DNA from: Siderastrea siderea
Lineage: Eukaryota; Cnidaria; Anthozoa; Scleractinia; Rhizangiidae
Assembly: GCA_964030785.1 (NCBI GenBank)
Contig: OZ034968.1
Coordinates: 38,671,186 to 38,735,185 of the forward strand
Direction: 5' to 3'
Length of the DNA stretch: 64,000 bases
Made by a program: the position numbers and the translations under genes. Shown here piece after piece: positions 44,161-56,191 of this stretch; the stretch's first letter is position 1, and each line of letters starts with the position of its first letter. The notes below the pieces were generated by a model. That model was not told the origin of the DNA, did no database searches, and worked only from the letters and a program-made list of their open reading frames with translations.

Positions 44161-44441
44161 TAATAATATAAAGATTCAAATGAGGCCTAAGACTATTGGC
44201 ACTCGCTCATTAGACCATTTTATTCGTTTTCTATTCATAGTTGTACCTATTGTTTTATACATTTGACATACTTGCTGCATTCTTACGTTTTTTTTTTTAC
44301 ACATCTTACTTTACATTTGTATATAGGCCTATGAGGAATATTTTTCTTATCCCTGATGATTCCGTTGATCGGTGAAAGCTTGAATTTTAGACTTAAATTT
44401 TTACAATAGTGTTAGGCCTCATTTGAACCTTTATATTATTA
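44161..44441. mobile_element. Short TIR element, about 280 bp
   Basis: Terminal arms of about 30 bases (AATAATATAAAGATTCAAAT followed by GAGGCCTAA on the left, nearly its complement on the right) bracket AT-rich sequence. Near 44357 the motif CTGATGATTCCG...CGGTGAAAG resembles the hammerhead or Penelope-type end seen at 14895, but its stem is short. The class is not assigned. Confidence 0.6.
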
Positions 44442-46029
44442 TTGAAAATGCTATTGAAGGACAATATTCGAAGATTATTGATAGTACGCATTATCCGAAT
44501 CTGGATATTATTGGCTGGTTATTTAAACGACGTTTACACGACGTTTACCAAGCCGTAATCTGAGCCAGTTGTTAATATTACCAACCCTTATATTAAAATG
44601 TCTTAAAATGACACATTTATAAACCGATCTGGAGGTCCAGACGTTGTCTTAAACTGTGGTCTAAAGCACCACCCCTTGAACGTTTAGTGATTAAGATATA
44701 AAGAGATTTTTTAGCAAAGTTTTCCCAGAATTTTGAATTATGAGTTAAACTTATTCATGGAAAGAGTCTTCCTGCCTTATCAAACCCACTGTCCAACCAA
44801 GTCGCAGGTTGAATGTCTTGAAATTCCACAGGGCCATTCACGACTTGGAAGAACTTGTATTCTTAATTGATGATGTTTCGTTTATTAACCAACTTTAGTC
44901 CAGTCGTGATAGTTGATTGCCAGTGCGGTTGTCACAGCAAAGTATATTTACCAGTGTTATCACAGAAGGTTTGCAGTGGGTGACTGTAGAGGCCAGAGGA
45001 AGCAACGTCACAGAGAAAGAGGGCATATCAGTGATAGTGAGGAGTTATGACATTTCAGTTCGGGTGGGAAGAACAATATCTTACGAGCGACTGGGGCGAA
45101 GGAGTGAGAAATCGTTCTTGTCACGAGAACATACAGTTCTTATTAGGATAGACATCACTAAGCTGGTGTTGCCCTCAAATGTAATAAACTGAAAACCAAT
45201 GCAAGGAACTTCCAACAATGGGACAATGGGTTTCAACTTTCCAGAAGGTGAAACGTGAACATTACAAGAGGTGTTGATACAAGTGAAAGAACGCATCCGA
45301 GTAATTAAAGCCAAGCGTGCATTTAATTCGCTGAAGCCTGTTTGGAGCTTAAAAAAAGTATCTCCCTGAAAACCAGATTGACGCTTTAGAACCCAAATGT
45401 TAAGACAGTGCCTCTTAAAGGGTCCACAGCAGTCAAAGGTACCACGCGTGCGCAGTTCCCGTCATAATTTTACAAAAGAAACTACAGACAAATGTCGAAA
45501 GCTTCACTTTAACTGCAAAACTTAACGCCATTAAAGCTTAAAAGCTTTTTACTTCGAACATGTGTTCAGAATGAAGTAAATGGCATCCACAAGTTTAATC
45601 GGCGCGAAATTTTGTTTATGGGGACATTTTATGTATGTTTTCATACGAACTTCGCGCTCGAATGAAAAAGTTTGAACTGATTCAAACTTCAAGGCGCTGG
45701 AAAACCGGAAGTGACGTTGTTTTTTGCGTTTGACCGCTGTGAACGTAAAGGGATGGAATCCTGAAAAACAACTCAAAACATACAATAAGGATTGCTTTTC
45801 AGTTGACGGATTTGCGCTTTGATGCTTCAAGGCTTTTCTTTTACAGCGTAAGCTAGCTTGGTTTCCAACCCTGTGGTCATTAATAACTAAAGTTCACGCG
45901 TAAGCTAAATTTCTTATGTAATTTCCATCACTTACGCTTGACTATCTTGGGCACACACGACCAGAGAGGATCACAAAAAAAGATATAGATCTTTGGAGTC
46001 TGTCCGACAAGGCGCCTGTGGAGTTGGAG
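44442..46029. other. Intergenic, no gene assigned
   Basis: A plus-strand frame at 44917-45192 (91 codons) and minus-strand frames at 45081-45314 and 45549-45830 are open but show no known domain or splice pattern. Confidence 0.4.
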
Positions 46030-46310
46030 TTAAATCACAGGGCCTGGGGGTGAGTGGAAGGCACCTTGAGGAAGCAGGAGAGGAACATTGTAATGAGAGC
46101 CCTTGAATGGAGTCCACAGCAAAGGAGGAAGCGGGGAACGTCCTGTTCCAACGTCGAAAAAAAAAGCATTTGGCAGAGCCTACAGGCTGAAGGGATTTCG
46201 TGGGTGGCAGCAAAGAAGGCAGCCCAGAACAGGGCAAGATTGAAAACTCTGGTCTAGGACTTATGCCTCGTTTGAAGAAGACGGAGAGGCTGTACACTCA
46301 GTAAGTAAGT
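46030..46310 (+). pseudogene. 3' end of a decayed non-LTR retrotransposon
   Basis: The plus strand encodes ALEWSPQQRRKRG and GISWVAAKKAAQNRARLKTLV-like sequence, resembling the C-terminal tail of LINE reverse transcriptases (the usual 'W...G..W....A.DR..WR' end). A frame break lies between the segments. A short AAGT tail near 46296-46310 ends it. It abuts AT-rich sequence at about 46310-46560 that resembles the start of the element at 47305. Confidence 0.55.
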
Positions 46311-46564
46311 AATTTTATTTAAGTGTTAAAACTTTCTAGCGTACAAAACACTAAAGGGCGACACTAGTTAACAATTTTTAATACTTAAAAATATTTACAT
46401 TTAAATTACTAAACAATAATGTTCTAGTAAATTCATTCAAATACAACTTAAAATTAGAATTGTTTCACTATTAGTGACACCTAGTAGGCAGTAAATCTTC
46501 CAGTAACAATGAATAACTGAATAAGAAGTTTGATATCTTTTAAATATATACTTTAAAATGGTGC

Positions 46565-46780
46565 TGTTTACCGGCTTAGCTCACCTACTGCATAGGTAGC
46601 AGTCCTTACAGCCACCTGCGTTTGAGTACTGCACCGGTATCGCAGAGGTCAAGCGTGCAAATCCCGTATACGTGCAAGCCTGAATTTTTTTCAGGCTTTC
46701 TTTGCGCAACTGCAAAAGTTGCGTCTATAACTGCGATGATCTTCTTTACATTTAATTCGTTGTAATCGTCGTGGAAGTTA
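46565..46780 (+). mobile_element. tRNA-derived SINE fragment
   Basis: The left part contains TACTGCACCGGTATCGCAG followed by AGGTCAAGCGTGCAAATCCC, a diverged tRNA B-box-like region. The right part has AAGCCTGAATTTTTTTCAGG and a TTGCGCAACTGCAAAAGTTG stem. I remember this combination as a common coral SINE. It is too diverged to be a working tRNA gene. Confidence 0.6.
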
Positions 46781-46999
46781 TAGCTACGCAAAAGAATTAT
46801 TTTCTAATGTCTCTGATGCTAGTTGTGTTCTTTGCCAGATACTACTGTAATGCATGCTAGTACCTATGTACCTCTACGCAAATTTGAATTTCTAGAATTT
46901 GTTATGTAGCAACTGAGAGTGGCCTAATAAAGAGGTCCCTTTCGAAGCTCAAACTTAGAATTACAAACGTGTAAAACTTTGATAAATATCGTACCTCCG

Positions 47000-47290
47000 A
47001 AATACACTGAGACGAATGCAGTACTGAGGGAAGTTTCAAAGAGTTAAATGTAGTAACTCCACAAATGAATCATTTCAGTGCCTTGCGGTGTAGGTACTTT
47101 AACTAAAAATACGCAAAGATATTTCAATCCCAGATTCTGAACTAACTGATCGGTTGGCAGAACCTTTTAAAAAGGGGATTATTTTAAACCTAAGTTTCTA
47201 CCTTATTTTTGAAGTCTTATAGTGTCAACAAATATTGTTTTTGCTTTGTGACTACACGCTAGATTAATCTTGGATTAGTCAATCTCAGAC
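47000..47290. repeat. Diverged 3' flank of the GPCR duplication unit
   Basis: Motifs such as AAGGGGATTATTTTAAACCT, TTTTTGCTTTGTGACTACA and CTTGGATTAGTCAATCTC match the better-kept copies at about 54020-54120 and 55910-56055. In this unit the flank is separated from its GPCR gene by inserted sequence (about 47300-49100). Confidence 0.6.
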
Positions 47291-47304
47291 TGCGAGTTTT
47301 GATC

Positions 47305-47720
47305 CTGCAATAAGTAAGTAAGTAAGTAAAGTAAGAAATTTTATTTACGTGTCAAACCATGTAGCTTGGGATAATCCCATACTAATTAGGGAACACAAAA
47401 TAACAATTTACAAAACTTAAGATAGAAACAAAAATGTAATAGCGGAGCCTGCTGCCAAAGCCCGCCAGCGGAGCTCCATTGCTAAGCAAATTTGGTAACC
47501 TATCGATCCGAGAAATTTTGGTTGTGACGTAATAGTCACGTGACCGTCCGTCCGTCCGTCCCCGCACAGACTCTGCGGGAGGGGGAGGGGACTCCCAAGA
47601 CAACCCGACGGGGGGGGGGAGGTAGAGAACGCCATCTTTTCTTGGGGGGAAATCGCACGGTGCTTTTGGGTAACCGGCGTTTTTCTTGGCGGGAAATCGC
47701 ATGACCATCGTCGCTTTTGA
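47305..47720 (-). mobile_element. Non-autonomous retroposon-like element with (TAAG)n end and (GTCC)n tract
   Basis: The left end is a TAAGTAAGTAAG run followed by AAATTTTATTT, as in the tail of a minus-strand retroposon. A similar end occurs near 46298. A GTCCGTCCGTCC tract (about 47547) and a G run (about 47610) lie inside. No domain is recognised. Confidence 0.45.
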
Positions 47721-48404
47721 AAAAGAGGTTTCTTTAAAGGCTTAAGCTTCTTTCGCAAAACGATTGTACGAGAGTACTGAAGTACTTGACAAAAAAAAAC
47801 CTCTAATATCTATAAATGGAAAGAAAAAGTTCAAAAGAATACTGGTAGAAGGCGAAAAGTTCAAGTTACAAAAGCTGCCTTCAAAGGTCTTCATCGCTTT
47901 GTTTTCTTCACGGCGGAGGGCTTGCCCTGTTCTGAAACATAATCGAGTAAGTGAAGTTTTTAAAGGGTCTAAGGTACATGATTTTGAGTATTACGGACAA
48001 AGAAATTACGTTTTGAAATGGGAATTTAATTTATGTCATTAGAAATGTGTCATTTACTTGTGACTTTAAAAAATTATTAGAAAACGCGCTCAGATTTGTG
48101 ACAGATGTAGTCTTAAATATTTTGCCATGCTCAGCCGATTTTACTCGCGTGGACCGATCCACGATTTATAGTATAAACTTACGGGTTTTCGAATAAACGT
48201 TATTTAAAAATGATTTCTCCGTCAATTATTTTGTGTTTGTTTTTTCATAACAGTACGTCTAAGCACAGTCGCAAGACAACTAGCTGCACAAGCATCACTG
48301 CAGTGAGATTACGACGAATAATTGCTTTCAATTTTGACTTTCGGGTACGTCTCTGTGCAATTGTCGATTTTCTTGTCCTAGACGTTTTGAACAGTAATAA
48401 CCTT

Positions 48405-48900
48405 TTAAGCGAAGCAGTTGCCGGTTTAAAGCTATTTTATCCCAAAAGCTTCCGAAAACAGTTTTGTGCGTTCCTCAAAGCGGGTAACTTTATATGGGCT
48501 TATCTTCGTATCCGCAAAACTTATGCCGGCATAATTTAAAGCGTGTTTGGTGTTTGTTTGTTTTGAATCTTGATGATCTCTACTGAGTTAGAGAACGAAA
48601 TATAACAGTTATTTAAAAAACTATAAGCGAAGCAGTTGTCGGTTTAAACCCATTATATCCGAAAAGCTTCCAAAAACAATTCTTTGCATTTCTAAGAGAG
48701 CTCAAATTTCAACAATTTGCAGCCGCAAAACTTATGCCATAGAGTTAAGCATGTTTGGTGTTTGTTTGTTTTCAATCTCGATGGTCTCAAGTTAGAGAAC
48801 GAAATATAAGGGTTACTTAAATAACTATAGGCGAAGCAGTTTTGAGTTTAAAGCTATTTTATCCGGTAAGTAATGAGTGTTCTTCAAAGCGCTCGAATTT
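48405..48900. repeat. Diverged tandem repeat, about 210-bp unit, three copies
   Basis: Copies starting with GCGAAGCAGTT at about 48409, 48627 and 48833 share GGTTTAAA, GCTTCC(G/A)AAAACA, GCAAAACTTATGCC, GTTTGGTGTTTGTTTGTTTT and AGAACGAAATATAA. The third copy is truncated. The open frame across the first copy is not kept in the others. Confidence 0.8.
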
Positions 48901-49341
48901 TTCTCGGCTGCTATAAAAGCCTGCGCGACATTTCTTCGAGAACTTTATTACAAGTGCTTCGAAGCTCCCAAAATCCTTTCTTTCGGAAAATCCCAGTAAA
49001 ATGCCGGTGAAATGCCTGTATAAATTTTTGACCAGACTCAGATAGTGGCAGTTCATGTTATTTGTTAACATCCGAACGCGATGAAGATAACCCATTTAAA
49101 TTTTGTTGTTGTAAATGAGCGCCGTTTGAAGTTCATTCAAGCGAACAGCTAATAATCCAAGGAGATTTGACAAGCCTTGACATTGCAAAAACCAAGCAAG
49201 ACGGCTCGTGAGTAATCGAATAATCGATTATATCTGCGGATATTGCATGCATACTGGTTTGCATTGATGCTCGTTCGTGAATAACAAGACGAAGTATATA
49301 CACTGACAGGTGCCACTTGACTACAAGCCAAAAGTTTATTT

Positions 49342-50352
49342 TCACCTTTGCATTGTTGGCTGTATCTCAGTTTTCCATGGGAACTTTGACAAAAGCTTTG
49401 CCGTTTTTTGCACCTCAATGCGAATATCCCGTAACCGCCAACAGTAAACCACAGGATTAAGAGAAGAGTTAATAAAAACAAGAATGGCCGTCATTTCGTA
49501 TAAGAACCGCTTTGCAGTTGAAGGTCCAGTCAAAGTTATTGCAATTACAACACAAAAATACGGCAAATAGCACACGATAATAAGACAATACACCCAGAAT
49601 GTGCCAAGTGCATGTGACTTGAATTTCGCCATGTTTACTGCTTGGTTGACGCGTTCTTGCTTCAGGGCCCATTTCAATGTCATGTCGGAGATATAATGGC
49701 GAGAAACAACGCGATAGATTTGAATATAAGAGAATGTAGCAACAGAAAGGCATATTGCAATGGTCGTCATAACACTATGTTTGACCATGTCGGGTTTGTA
49801 GAGCCATAATGTACCAATAAAAAAGCCAACAATCCAGAAAATTCCAATAACAAGTATGACTCGCTTGATAGTAATGAGCTGGTTGTATCTTAAGTGAAGT
49901 TTAAGAGCCAGGTATCGGTCCATACTAACTGCAGTTACAGTTAGAAGCGAAATAATACATAGAGCGTTTGCGGCAACTTCAATTGCGATTCCAGCCTCGC
50001 AAAACAAGTCTTTGTTCTGTGAAACCTTACCAAGTGTTAACGCGAAAAACAGAGGGTGGACGATCACGCCAACTCCAAGATCAGATAGAGCCAAGCCAAA
50101 CAGGAGTGTGTTCGACGGAGAATGGAGCGAGGGGGTCCTTCGGATAGCTACGAGAACTAATGAATTGATCATTATAGCCGTGACTGTAAAAACTGAGTTC
50201 AATACGCAACTAAAGATATACCAAGCGGGAGAAATCCCTCCCAAAATGAAGTGTACGCTGTTGAAATGGTAACAGGATAGGCTGTCGTCATTCAATCCGT
50301 TTGTTTCTTCGGTAGCATTTGACGCATTGCCAGCAAAGGTTTGCAATTTCAT
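49342..50352 (-). CDS. Rhodopsin-like GPCR 2 (MECA-like), single exon
   Basis: This 336-residue receptor starts at the ATG at 50352. The N-terminus has two N-glycosylation sites (NAS and NAT). Seven hydrophobic segments carry ALSDLGVGV in TM2, MDRY at the end of TM3, CYLPY in TM6 and NPVVY in TM7. The loop after TM4 (LWLYKPDMVK) is very short and lacks the cysteine that normally bonds to TM3, and TM5 has no proline. This resembles melanocortin and related receptors, but the ligand cannot be read from the sequence. It is nearly identical to the gene at 56192-57163 across most of its length, and the flanks match as well, showing recent tandem duplication. Confidence 0.92.
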   Translation of the reverse strand: MKLQTFAGNASNATEETNGLNDDSLSCYHFNSVHFILGGISPAWYIFSCVLNSVFTVTAIMINSLVLVAIRRTPSLHSPSNTLLFGLALSDLGVGVIVHPLFFALTLGKVSQNKDLFCEAGIAIEVAANALCIISLLTVTAVSMDRYLALKLHLRYNQLITIKRVILVIGIFWIVGFFIGTLWLYKPDMVKHSVMTTIAICLSVATFSYIQIYRVVSRHYISDMTLKWALKQERVNQAVNMAKFKSHALGTFWVYCLIIVCYLPYFCVVIAITLTGPSTAKRFLYEMTAILVFINSSLNPVVYCWRLRDIRIEVQKTAKLLSKFPWKTEIQPTMQR

Positions 50353-51410
50353 CTTTGTTCGACTCTTTCTTGCTGGTAGCTAGTTAAGTGATTAGAACTT
50401 CTCTCTTGGCGGGCAATGAATAACAACTTGACATGTATCAGTGAATTGTGTATATTGATGGCGCACGTCAGCACTCATTTCTCCAACAGTCTCACTGAAG
50501 AACCGAGTCTATTGAGTCCAAAGTCTCGAGGTGCTTAGTACGAATACATGAATACACTACAAATATTGTATCCCGTCAAAAAAAAATCATGATATCGAAT
50601 GAAAAGGTCACGTACTTGTATGCAACAGTAAATACGCGTCAAAACTGCGGTTTCGCGTTCCTGGTAGTATGTAGTTTTTGTTTTTTGTTTTATGTTTTTT
50701 GTTTTTTTCCAAAAGATGACTTTCCAAATTATATGATAGAATTTTACTAGTTCTATTTCTTTTGTGAGTGCTAACAAATCATCGTATGTGCCATATCACG
50801 TACAAGGCTGTGTTGGCCGGTTGCCAAAAACTGCCCTTAACTTCCTTAAATTTAAAACTTCCTTAACGTTAGAATAAGATTCAAATTCAGTGGAGTTCCT
50901 TCTTTGCTTTTAAATCGTCCGTTTTTATCTTTTATTTGCCTTCAATTTCCTTTATTGACAGGAAACCGCCTTTAGCTACAACAGCATGGAATTATAATTT
51001 GTTTCCCTACGTTCATCGCACGGAGTCGTTAAAAAGCGCAGTTCTTTTTTGTGGTAACTTTCTTTAGTGATAAGAAGACATCTGTGCAGGTCCCTTGATA
51101 AGTTTGATACCATATCAAACAGGAAACTACGTCAAATTCGATCGAAATCCAGCGAACAGAGAAACGAAATTGACTGTTTTGAATATGGATGTTGAAATTC
51201 CAGTGAGAGGAATCGCATAATACATTCTTCGTACTTTGATTCTAGTTCATCGCTGTCAGTAGCCAGTTAGGCACTCTTTTCCATGGTGTAGTTCATTGAA
51301 AAAAGTCGAAAGTCGAAAAATAGAAAATCTTTTTCTTTTTTGAAAGACTAAAATGTAATGTACCCTTGGCTAAGTATATAAATATAGTGTATCAGAATTT
51401 TAATTACATA
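50353..51410. repeat. 5' flank of GPCR 2, duplicated at 57164-58261
   Basis: Shared blocks include AGTGAATTGTGTATAT, CAACAGTCTCACTGAAGAAC, the CAAATATTGTATCCCGT stretch and TATCAAACAGGAAACTACG. The promoter of the receptor presumably lies in the first few hundred bases. No other gene is visible. Confidence 0.85.
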
Positions 51411-52417
51411 TCTTATTAATAGATATCTTGCTTCGTGACAACACAAGGTGGAAAGCAGTTAACGTGCTTCACTGACGTACCTGTCTCCTTCGTGATGGAA
51501 ATAAGAACTCCAGGTTTATTTACAAACTTTAACCATTATTTATTATATGGCTAGAGCTTGTAAATTATATAACGCGCGCTGTGATTGGCCAATACTAGGG
51601 GCCAGATTTTCTCGTAATGCCCACGGGCATTAAGAGCGATGTTAATGCCCGGCTGGTAAAGCGGGAATATAGAAAATGTGACAGTACATTTGATTCAAAT
51701 AGTTGGAATGATTTGAAGCTTAATGAAAAGAGACAGTTTCTTTGAAAGTTTTACCTTTTCTTGTGCGATAGAAATTTTTTGTGTGAATTAAAAAAAAACT
51801 GCTGAGTTTTGAATGCTTGCCTGTAAACTGTTTCATTCATTCCAATCCGCCAAGGCTCACTTTTCAAATATATAAAGTGTTAAGCACAGCCATATAATAA
51901 TTACTTCTTATTAACCGAGCGCGAGGGTTAATACGGTCGCGAGCTAGTGAGAGTTAATAAGAAGTAAATAATTCATGCTCACCTACACTTGAGCATAAGA
52001 CGAAACAAATTCAACAGTCTTCAGCCTGTCTCCTGCAAAAAGTGTGAGATAAGAAAAGGAAACGTTGCATGTGCTGGCTAGATCAGAGCTGATGAGAACC
52101 ATAACTGGTATCATTTACCTTATTGCATAAGAAATGCTTCCTACCAAACGAGGAAAGAAAATGAGCCAGGATGGCCCTTTTTGCACCTTAATCGCACATA
52201 CATTGACTTGCATTAAATTGAAGTATTTGAGACTTGCAAGAATTACCAACTTACAACAAAATTGACAGCAAAATTATTATCTTTTGCAAAGAAGTAAAAC
52301 ATAAATTATGATTTTCCACGATAGACTTAACTGGGATGCATAGCTGTAACGCACTGGCCGTTTGCATCAGTGATCATTAAGTCATATAAGCGCGCATAGT
52401 GTAAGTTTTTTCTAACG
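51411..52417. repeat. GPCR-block flank B, copy 1
   Basis: The block begins near TAGATATCTTGCTTCGTGAC and continues through ACTCCAGGTTTATTTACAAA to TTTTTCTAACGG. It recurs at about 54397-55350 and, shortened, at about 58276-58880. It contains no gene. Confidence 0.85.
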
Positions 52418-53592
52418 GGTAAAATGCAGAATGAAGACTACAGACTGCAGACCAGGAGGAAAATAAGAGAAAAGTACAGCCGGAAATACGTCTGTACTCG
52501 TAGAAGTTGTAGAAATCTATTAAAATCTATTTAATATGGTCAAAATGTTTGCAATTTTGTTTCATGTTCTAGTAGGAAAGTTTGTTTACTAATTGAGAAG
52601 TAGAACAGTTTTCCACTAAGGATTGACCGGGAATACGCTGTTCATAAATGAGTTTTGCTTCAACTTCAAGTCGTAGATTGTTCTGTGAATTTGATCGGAC
52701 TACGCAAAAAAACCTGTGGCGTAATGGTATATACACTTTCGCAAATTTAGCGTAAACCTAAAATAGTACTAATAAAAAAAATTGTGCGAAAAACTTAAGT
52801 CGGTAGAAAATTAAACAAAAATGAAAATTTTCATATACTTATAAAAATTTTAGGGGGAACAACTCCTCGCCATGCCCAAAAACTAGTATATAAATTGCAT
52901 CTGAACTTAATATACTGCAATGTGGACATGGCGAGGAGTTGTTTCTTTTAAAATTTTCTACGTAATAAAGTTTTTCGCACAATTCTTTTATACAGTACTA
53001 TCTCACTTTTCTGCCAAAATGTTGAATATCTCATTAATCGGAGCCTAATAAAGTTCATTCGTGAAGTGATCCTTTTGAACACTCCAGGCTTCGATTAATG
53101 AGATAATTAGCTTTACATTTATTCCCCTCCGAGGTTATTCGCTTATTGCGCACAGGTTGTTTTGCGTAGTCCGATCAAATTCTCAGAACAATCTACGGCT
53201 TGAAGTTGAAGCAAAACTCTTTTATGAACAACGTATTCCCTGTCAATACTTAGCGGAAAAACTGTTCTACTTCTCAATTAGTAAACAAACTTTCCTATTA
53301 GAACACGAAAAAAAATTGCAAACATTTTGACCATATTAAATAGATTTTAATAGATTTCTACGAACTTCTACGAGCGCAGACGTATCTCCGGCTGTCTTTT
53401 CTCCCATTTTCCCCCTGGTCTGCAGCCTGTAGTCTACATTCTGCTTGTTATCCCCAGACTGCAGTCTTCATTTTCCATTTTACCCCTAGCCTGCATTTCA
53501 CGCTCAGTCTGCAGTCTGCACTTTACCCTCAGTCTGCATTCTACCCCTGGTCCGCAGTCTGCAGTCCGCACTCCGCAGTCTCCTTTTACACT
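52418..53592. mobile_element. Large nested inverted-repeat (foldback) element
   Basis: Arms of about 300 bases (about 52425-52730 and 53150-53450) are reverse complements, sharing for example GTCCGATCAAATTC, TTCTACTTCTCAATTAGTAA and ATTAAATAGATTTTAATAGA. Between them a second inverted repeat (GTGCGAAAAACTT...AAGTTTTTCGCAC and ACTCCTCGCCATG...CATGGCGAGGAGT, about 52780-52985) looks like another element nested in the first. The right end carries extra CTGCAGTCTGCA-type tandem units (about 53455-53592). The other copies of the GPCR block lack it, so it is an insertion. No protein is encoded. Confidence 0.85.
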
Positions 53593-54239
53593 GACTGATT
53601 TTGTTCCTAAAATTTCTGTAGCTTGCGATTGGTGTTAGACAGTGTGCATGACGTAAGTTAACCGCGTTGTTGAACTATGAAAGTTTCATTTCAGGTAGCC
53701 AAAGCTTTACTTCTATGACTGAAAATCAATAAAATTATCTGATTGCTATATAGGTCAAAGGTTCGCTCTCTGAGCGAGGATAAACGTCTTTGGTAACTTT
53801 TTCTGTCAACTAGTGGTATAAGTTTGCACTCTCAGACATCTATTCTCCCGTAGGTGAGCATACCTCTTTTCGTTAAATGGGCTACAATTCTTGAAATACG
53901 CCATTTTCACTCACAATTTCCGCAAACTACTGAGAATAAACTCCTAGTGAATAAATAGCTATACGCCGCGAAAGTTCCATCTTTTCTGAGTTAACTGAAT
54001 TATTGGAGAACCTTTCAAGGGGATTATTTTCAACCTCAGTTTCTAGCTTCATTGCTTAATAGTCTTTGATTTCGAGTATAATTAACCTGGTCCATATATA
54101 GGCTTGGATTAGTCAATCCCCAGGCTGCGGTTTGTGGTCCTGCAGTCCGCAGATATTGCATGCACACAGGTTTGCACTGGTTCTTTCGTGAATAAGACTA
54201 AGTGTACAACAGATGCCACTTGATGGCAAGCCAAAAGTT
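53593..54239. repeat. GPCR-block flank C, copy for the deleted receptor
   Basis: The block shares AGCTTGCGATTGGTGTT, GGTTAACCGCGTTGTTGAAC, TTGCTATATAGG and GGCTTGGATTAGTCAATC with the copies at about 55490-56160 and 59030-59500. It lies 3' of the receptor remnant at 54240. Confidence 0.85.
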
Positions 54240-54394
54240 TACTTTCATCTCTACCTTTGCGTTGTTGGCTGTTCCTCAGTTTTCCATGGAAACTTCGACA
54301 AAAGTTTTGCCGTTTTTTGCACTGCAACGCGAATTTCCTGTAACCGCCAACAAAACAAGAAAGGCCGTCATTTCGTATAAGAACCGCTTTGCAG
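54240..54394 (-). pseudogene. GPCR remnant: C-terminal end only
   Basis: The minus-strand sequence matches the last part of GPCR 2: the end of the loop before TM7 (AKRFLYEMTA), part of TM7 and the C-terminal tail including KTFVEVSMEN-like codons. A deletion of about 30 bases removes the NPxxY region, and everything from TM1 to TM6 is gone. The remnant joins flank block B directly at about 54395. One deletion therefore took most of the gene and its whole 5' flank. It cannot encode a receptor. Confidence 0.88.
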
Positions 54395-55440
54395 TCTTAA
54401 TTAATAGATATCTTGCTTCGTGACAACACCAGGTGGAAAGCAGTTTACGTGCTCCACTCACGTACCTGTCTCCTACGTGATGGAAATAAGAACTCCAGGT
54501 TTATTTACAAACTTTAAACATTATTTATTATATGGCTAGAGCTTGTAAATATATAACGCGCCCTGTGATTGGCCAATACTCGCGGCCGGATTTTCTGGTA
54601 ATGCCCGGCTGGTAAAGCGGGAATATAGAAAATGTGACAGTACATTTGATTCAAATAGTTGGAATGATTTGAAGCTAAATGAAAAGAGACAGTTTCTTTG
54701 AAAGTTTTTACTTTTTCTTGTGCGATAGAAATTTTGTGCGTGAAATAAAACTGCTGAGTTTTGAATGCTTTCCTGTAAACTGTTTCATTCATTCCAATCC
54801 GCCAAGGCTCACTTTTCAAGTAAAAAGTGTTAAGCACAGCCATATAATAATTACTTCTTATTTAGTACGGTCCTGAGCTATAACAAGAAGTAAATAATTC
54901 AGTCATGCTTTCTTACACATGAGCATAAGACAAAACAAATTCAACAGTCTTCTGCCTGTCTTCAAAAAATATGAAATAAGGAGAAAGGAAAAGTTGCATG
55001 CGCTGGCTAGATCAGAGCATATCAGGACCTGTACTGGTATCATTTATCTGACTGCTTGAGAAATGCTTCCTATAAGACGAGGAAAGAAAATGAGCCAGGA
55101 TAGCCCTTTTTGCACCTTAATCGCACATACATTGACTTGCATTAAATTGAGGTATTTGAGACTTGCAAGAATTACCAACTTACAACAAAATTGACAGCAA
55201 AATTAATAGCTTACACAAAGAAGTATAACATAACTTATGATTTTCCACGATAGACTTATCCGGGATGTATGGTGTAACGCGCTGGTCGTTTGGATCAGTG
55301 AACATCAAGTCATATAAGTGCACATAGTGTTAGTTTTTTTCTAACGGCATGACTTTCTGGCCATGTTTTATACATCGACATGGCATGGAGTCAGTGTGAA
55401 TCTAAAAGAAAAGTTGAGGGCAGTTCCGGATCCGTTATTT
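54395..55440. repeat. GPCR-block flank B, copy 2
   Basis: This is the same block as 51411-52417 with small deletions. It continues past the point where copy 1 is interrupted, showing the sequence around ATGACTTTCTGGCCATG that copy 1 lost or that lay at the insertion site. Confidence 0.85.
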
Positions 55441-56191
55441 GATGAACAGGTCGAAAGGGAATGAATTTCTGACGTATGACACAATTTTGTTCCCGAAATT
55501 TCTGTAGCTTGCGATTGGTGTTTGCTGTAGACAGTGTGCATGACGTAGGTTAACCGCGTTGTTGAACTATGAAAGTTTCATCCCAGGTAGCCAAAGCTTT
55601 ACTTCTATGACTGAAAATCAATAAAATTATCTGATTGCTATATAGGGCAAAGGTTCGCTCTCTGAGCGAGGATAAACGTCTTTTGTAACTTCCTCTGTCA
55701 ACCAGTGGTATAAGTTTGCACACTCACCCATCTATTCTCCCGTAGGTGAGCATACCTCTTTTCGTTACTGAAATGGGCTACAATTCTTGAAATACGCCAT
55801 TTTCACTCACAATTTCCGCAAACTACTGAGAATAAATTCATAGTGAATGAATAGCTATACGCCGCAAAAGTTCCATCTTTTCTGAATTAACTGAATTTTG
55901 GAGAACCTTTCAAGGGGATTAATTTCAACCTCAGTTTCTTGCTTCATTTCTTAATGGTCTTACTTTTAACAAATCTTATTTTTTGCTTTGTGACTACAGG
56001 CTTAATTCGAGTATAATTAATCTGGTCCACATATAGGCTTGGATTAGTCAATCTCCAGGCTACAGTTTGTGGTCCTGCAGTCCGCAGTTATTGCATGCCA
56101 TGACACAGGTTTGCACTGGTGTTCTTTCGTGAATAAGATAAATTGTACAACAGATGCCACTTGATGGCAAGCCAAAAGGTTACTTTCATCT
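55441..56191. repeat. GPCR-block flank C, copy beside GPCR 3
   Basis: This copy is nearly identical to 53593-54239 and leads directly into the 3' end of GPCR 3. It keeps the segment CTTTTAACAAATCTTATTTT that the neighbouring copy lacks. Confidence 0.85.

Noticed and set aside
44917..45314. Overlapping frames on both strands that look partly protein-like
   Set aside because: No known domain, splice site or repeat relationship could be seen. Left as intergenic.
46600..46672. tRNA gene
   Set aside because: A B-box-like sequence is visible, but the cloverleaf does not close and the 3' part is SINE body.
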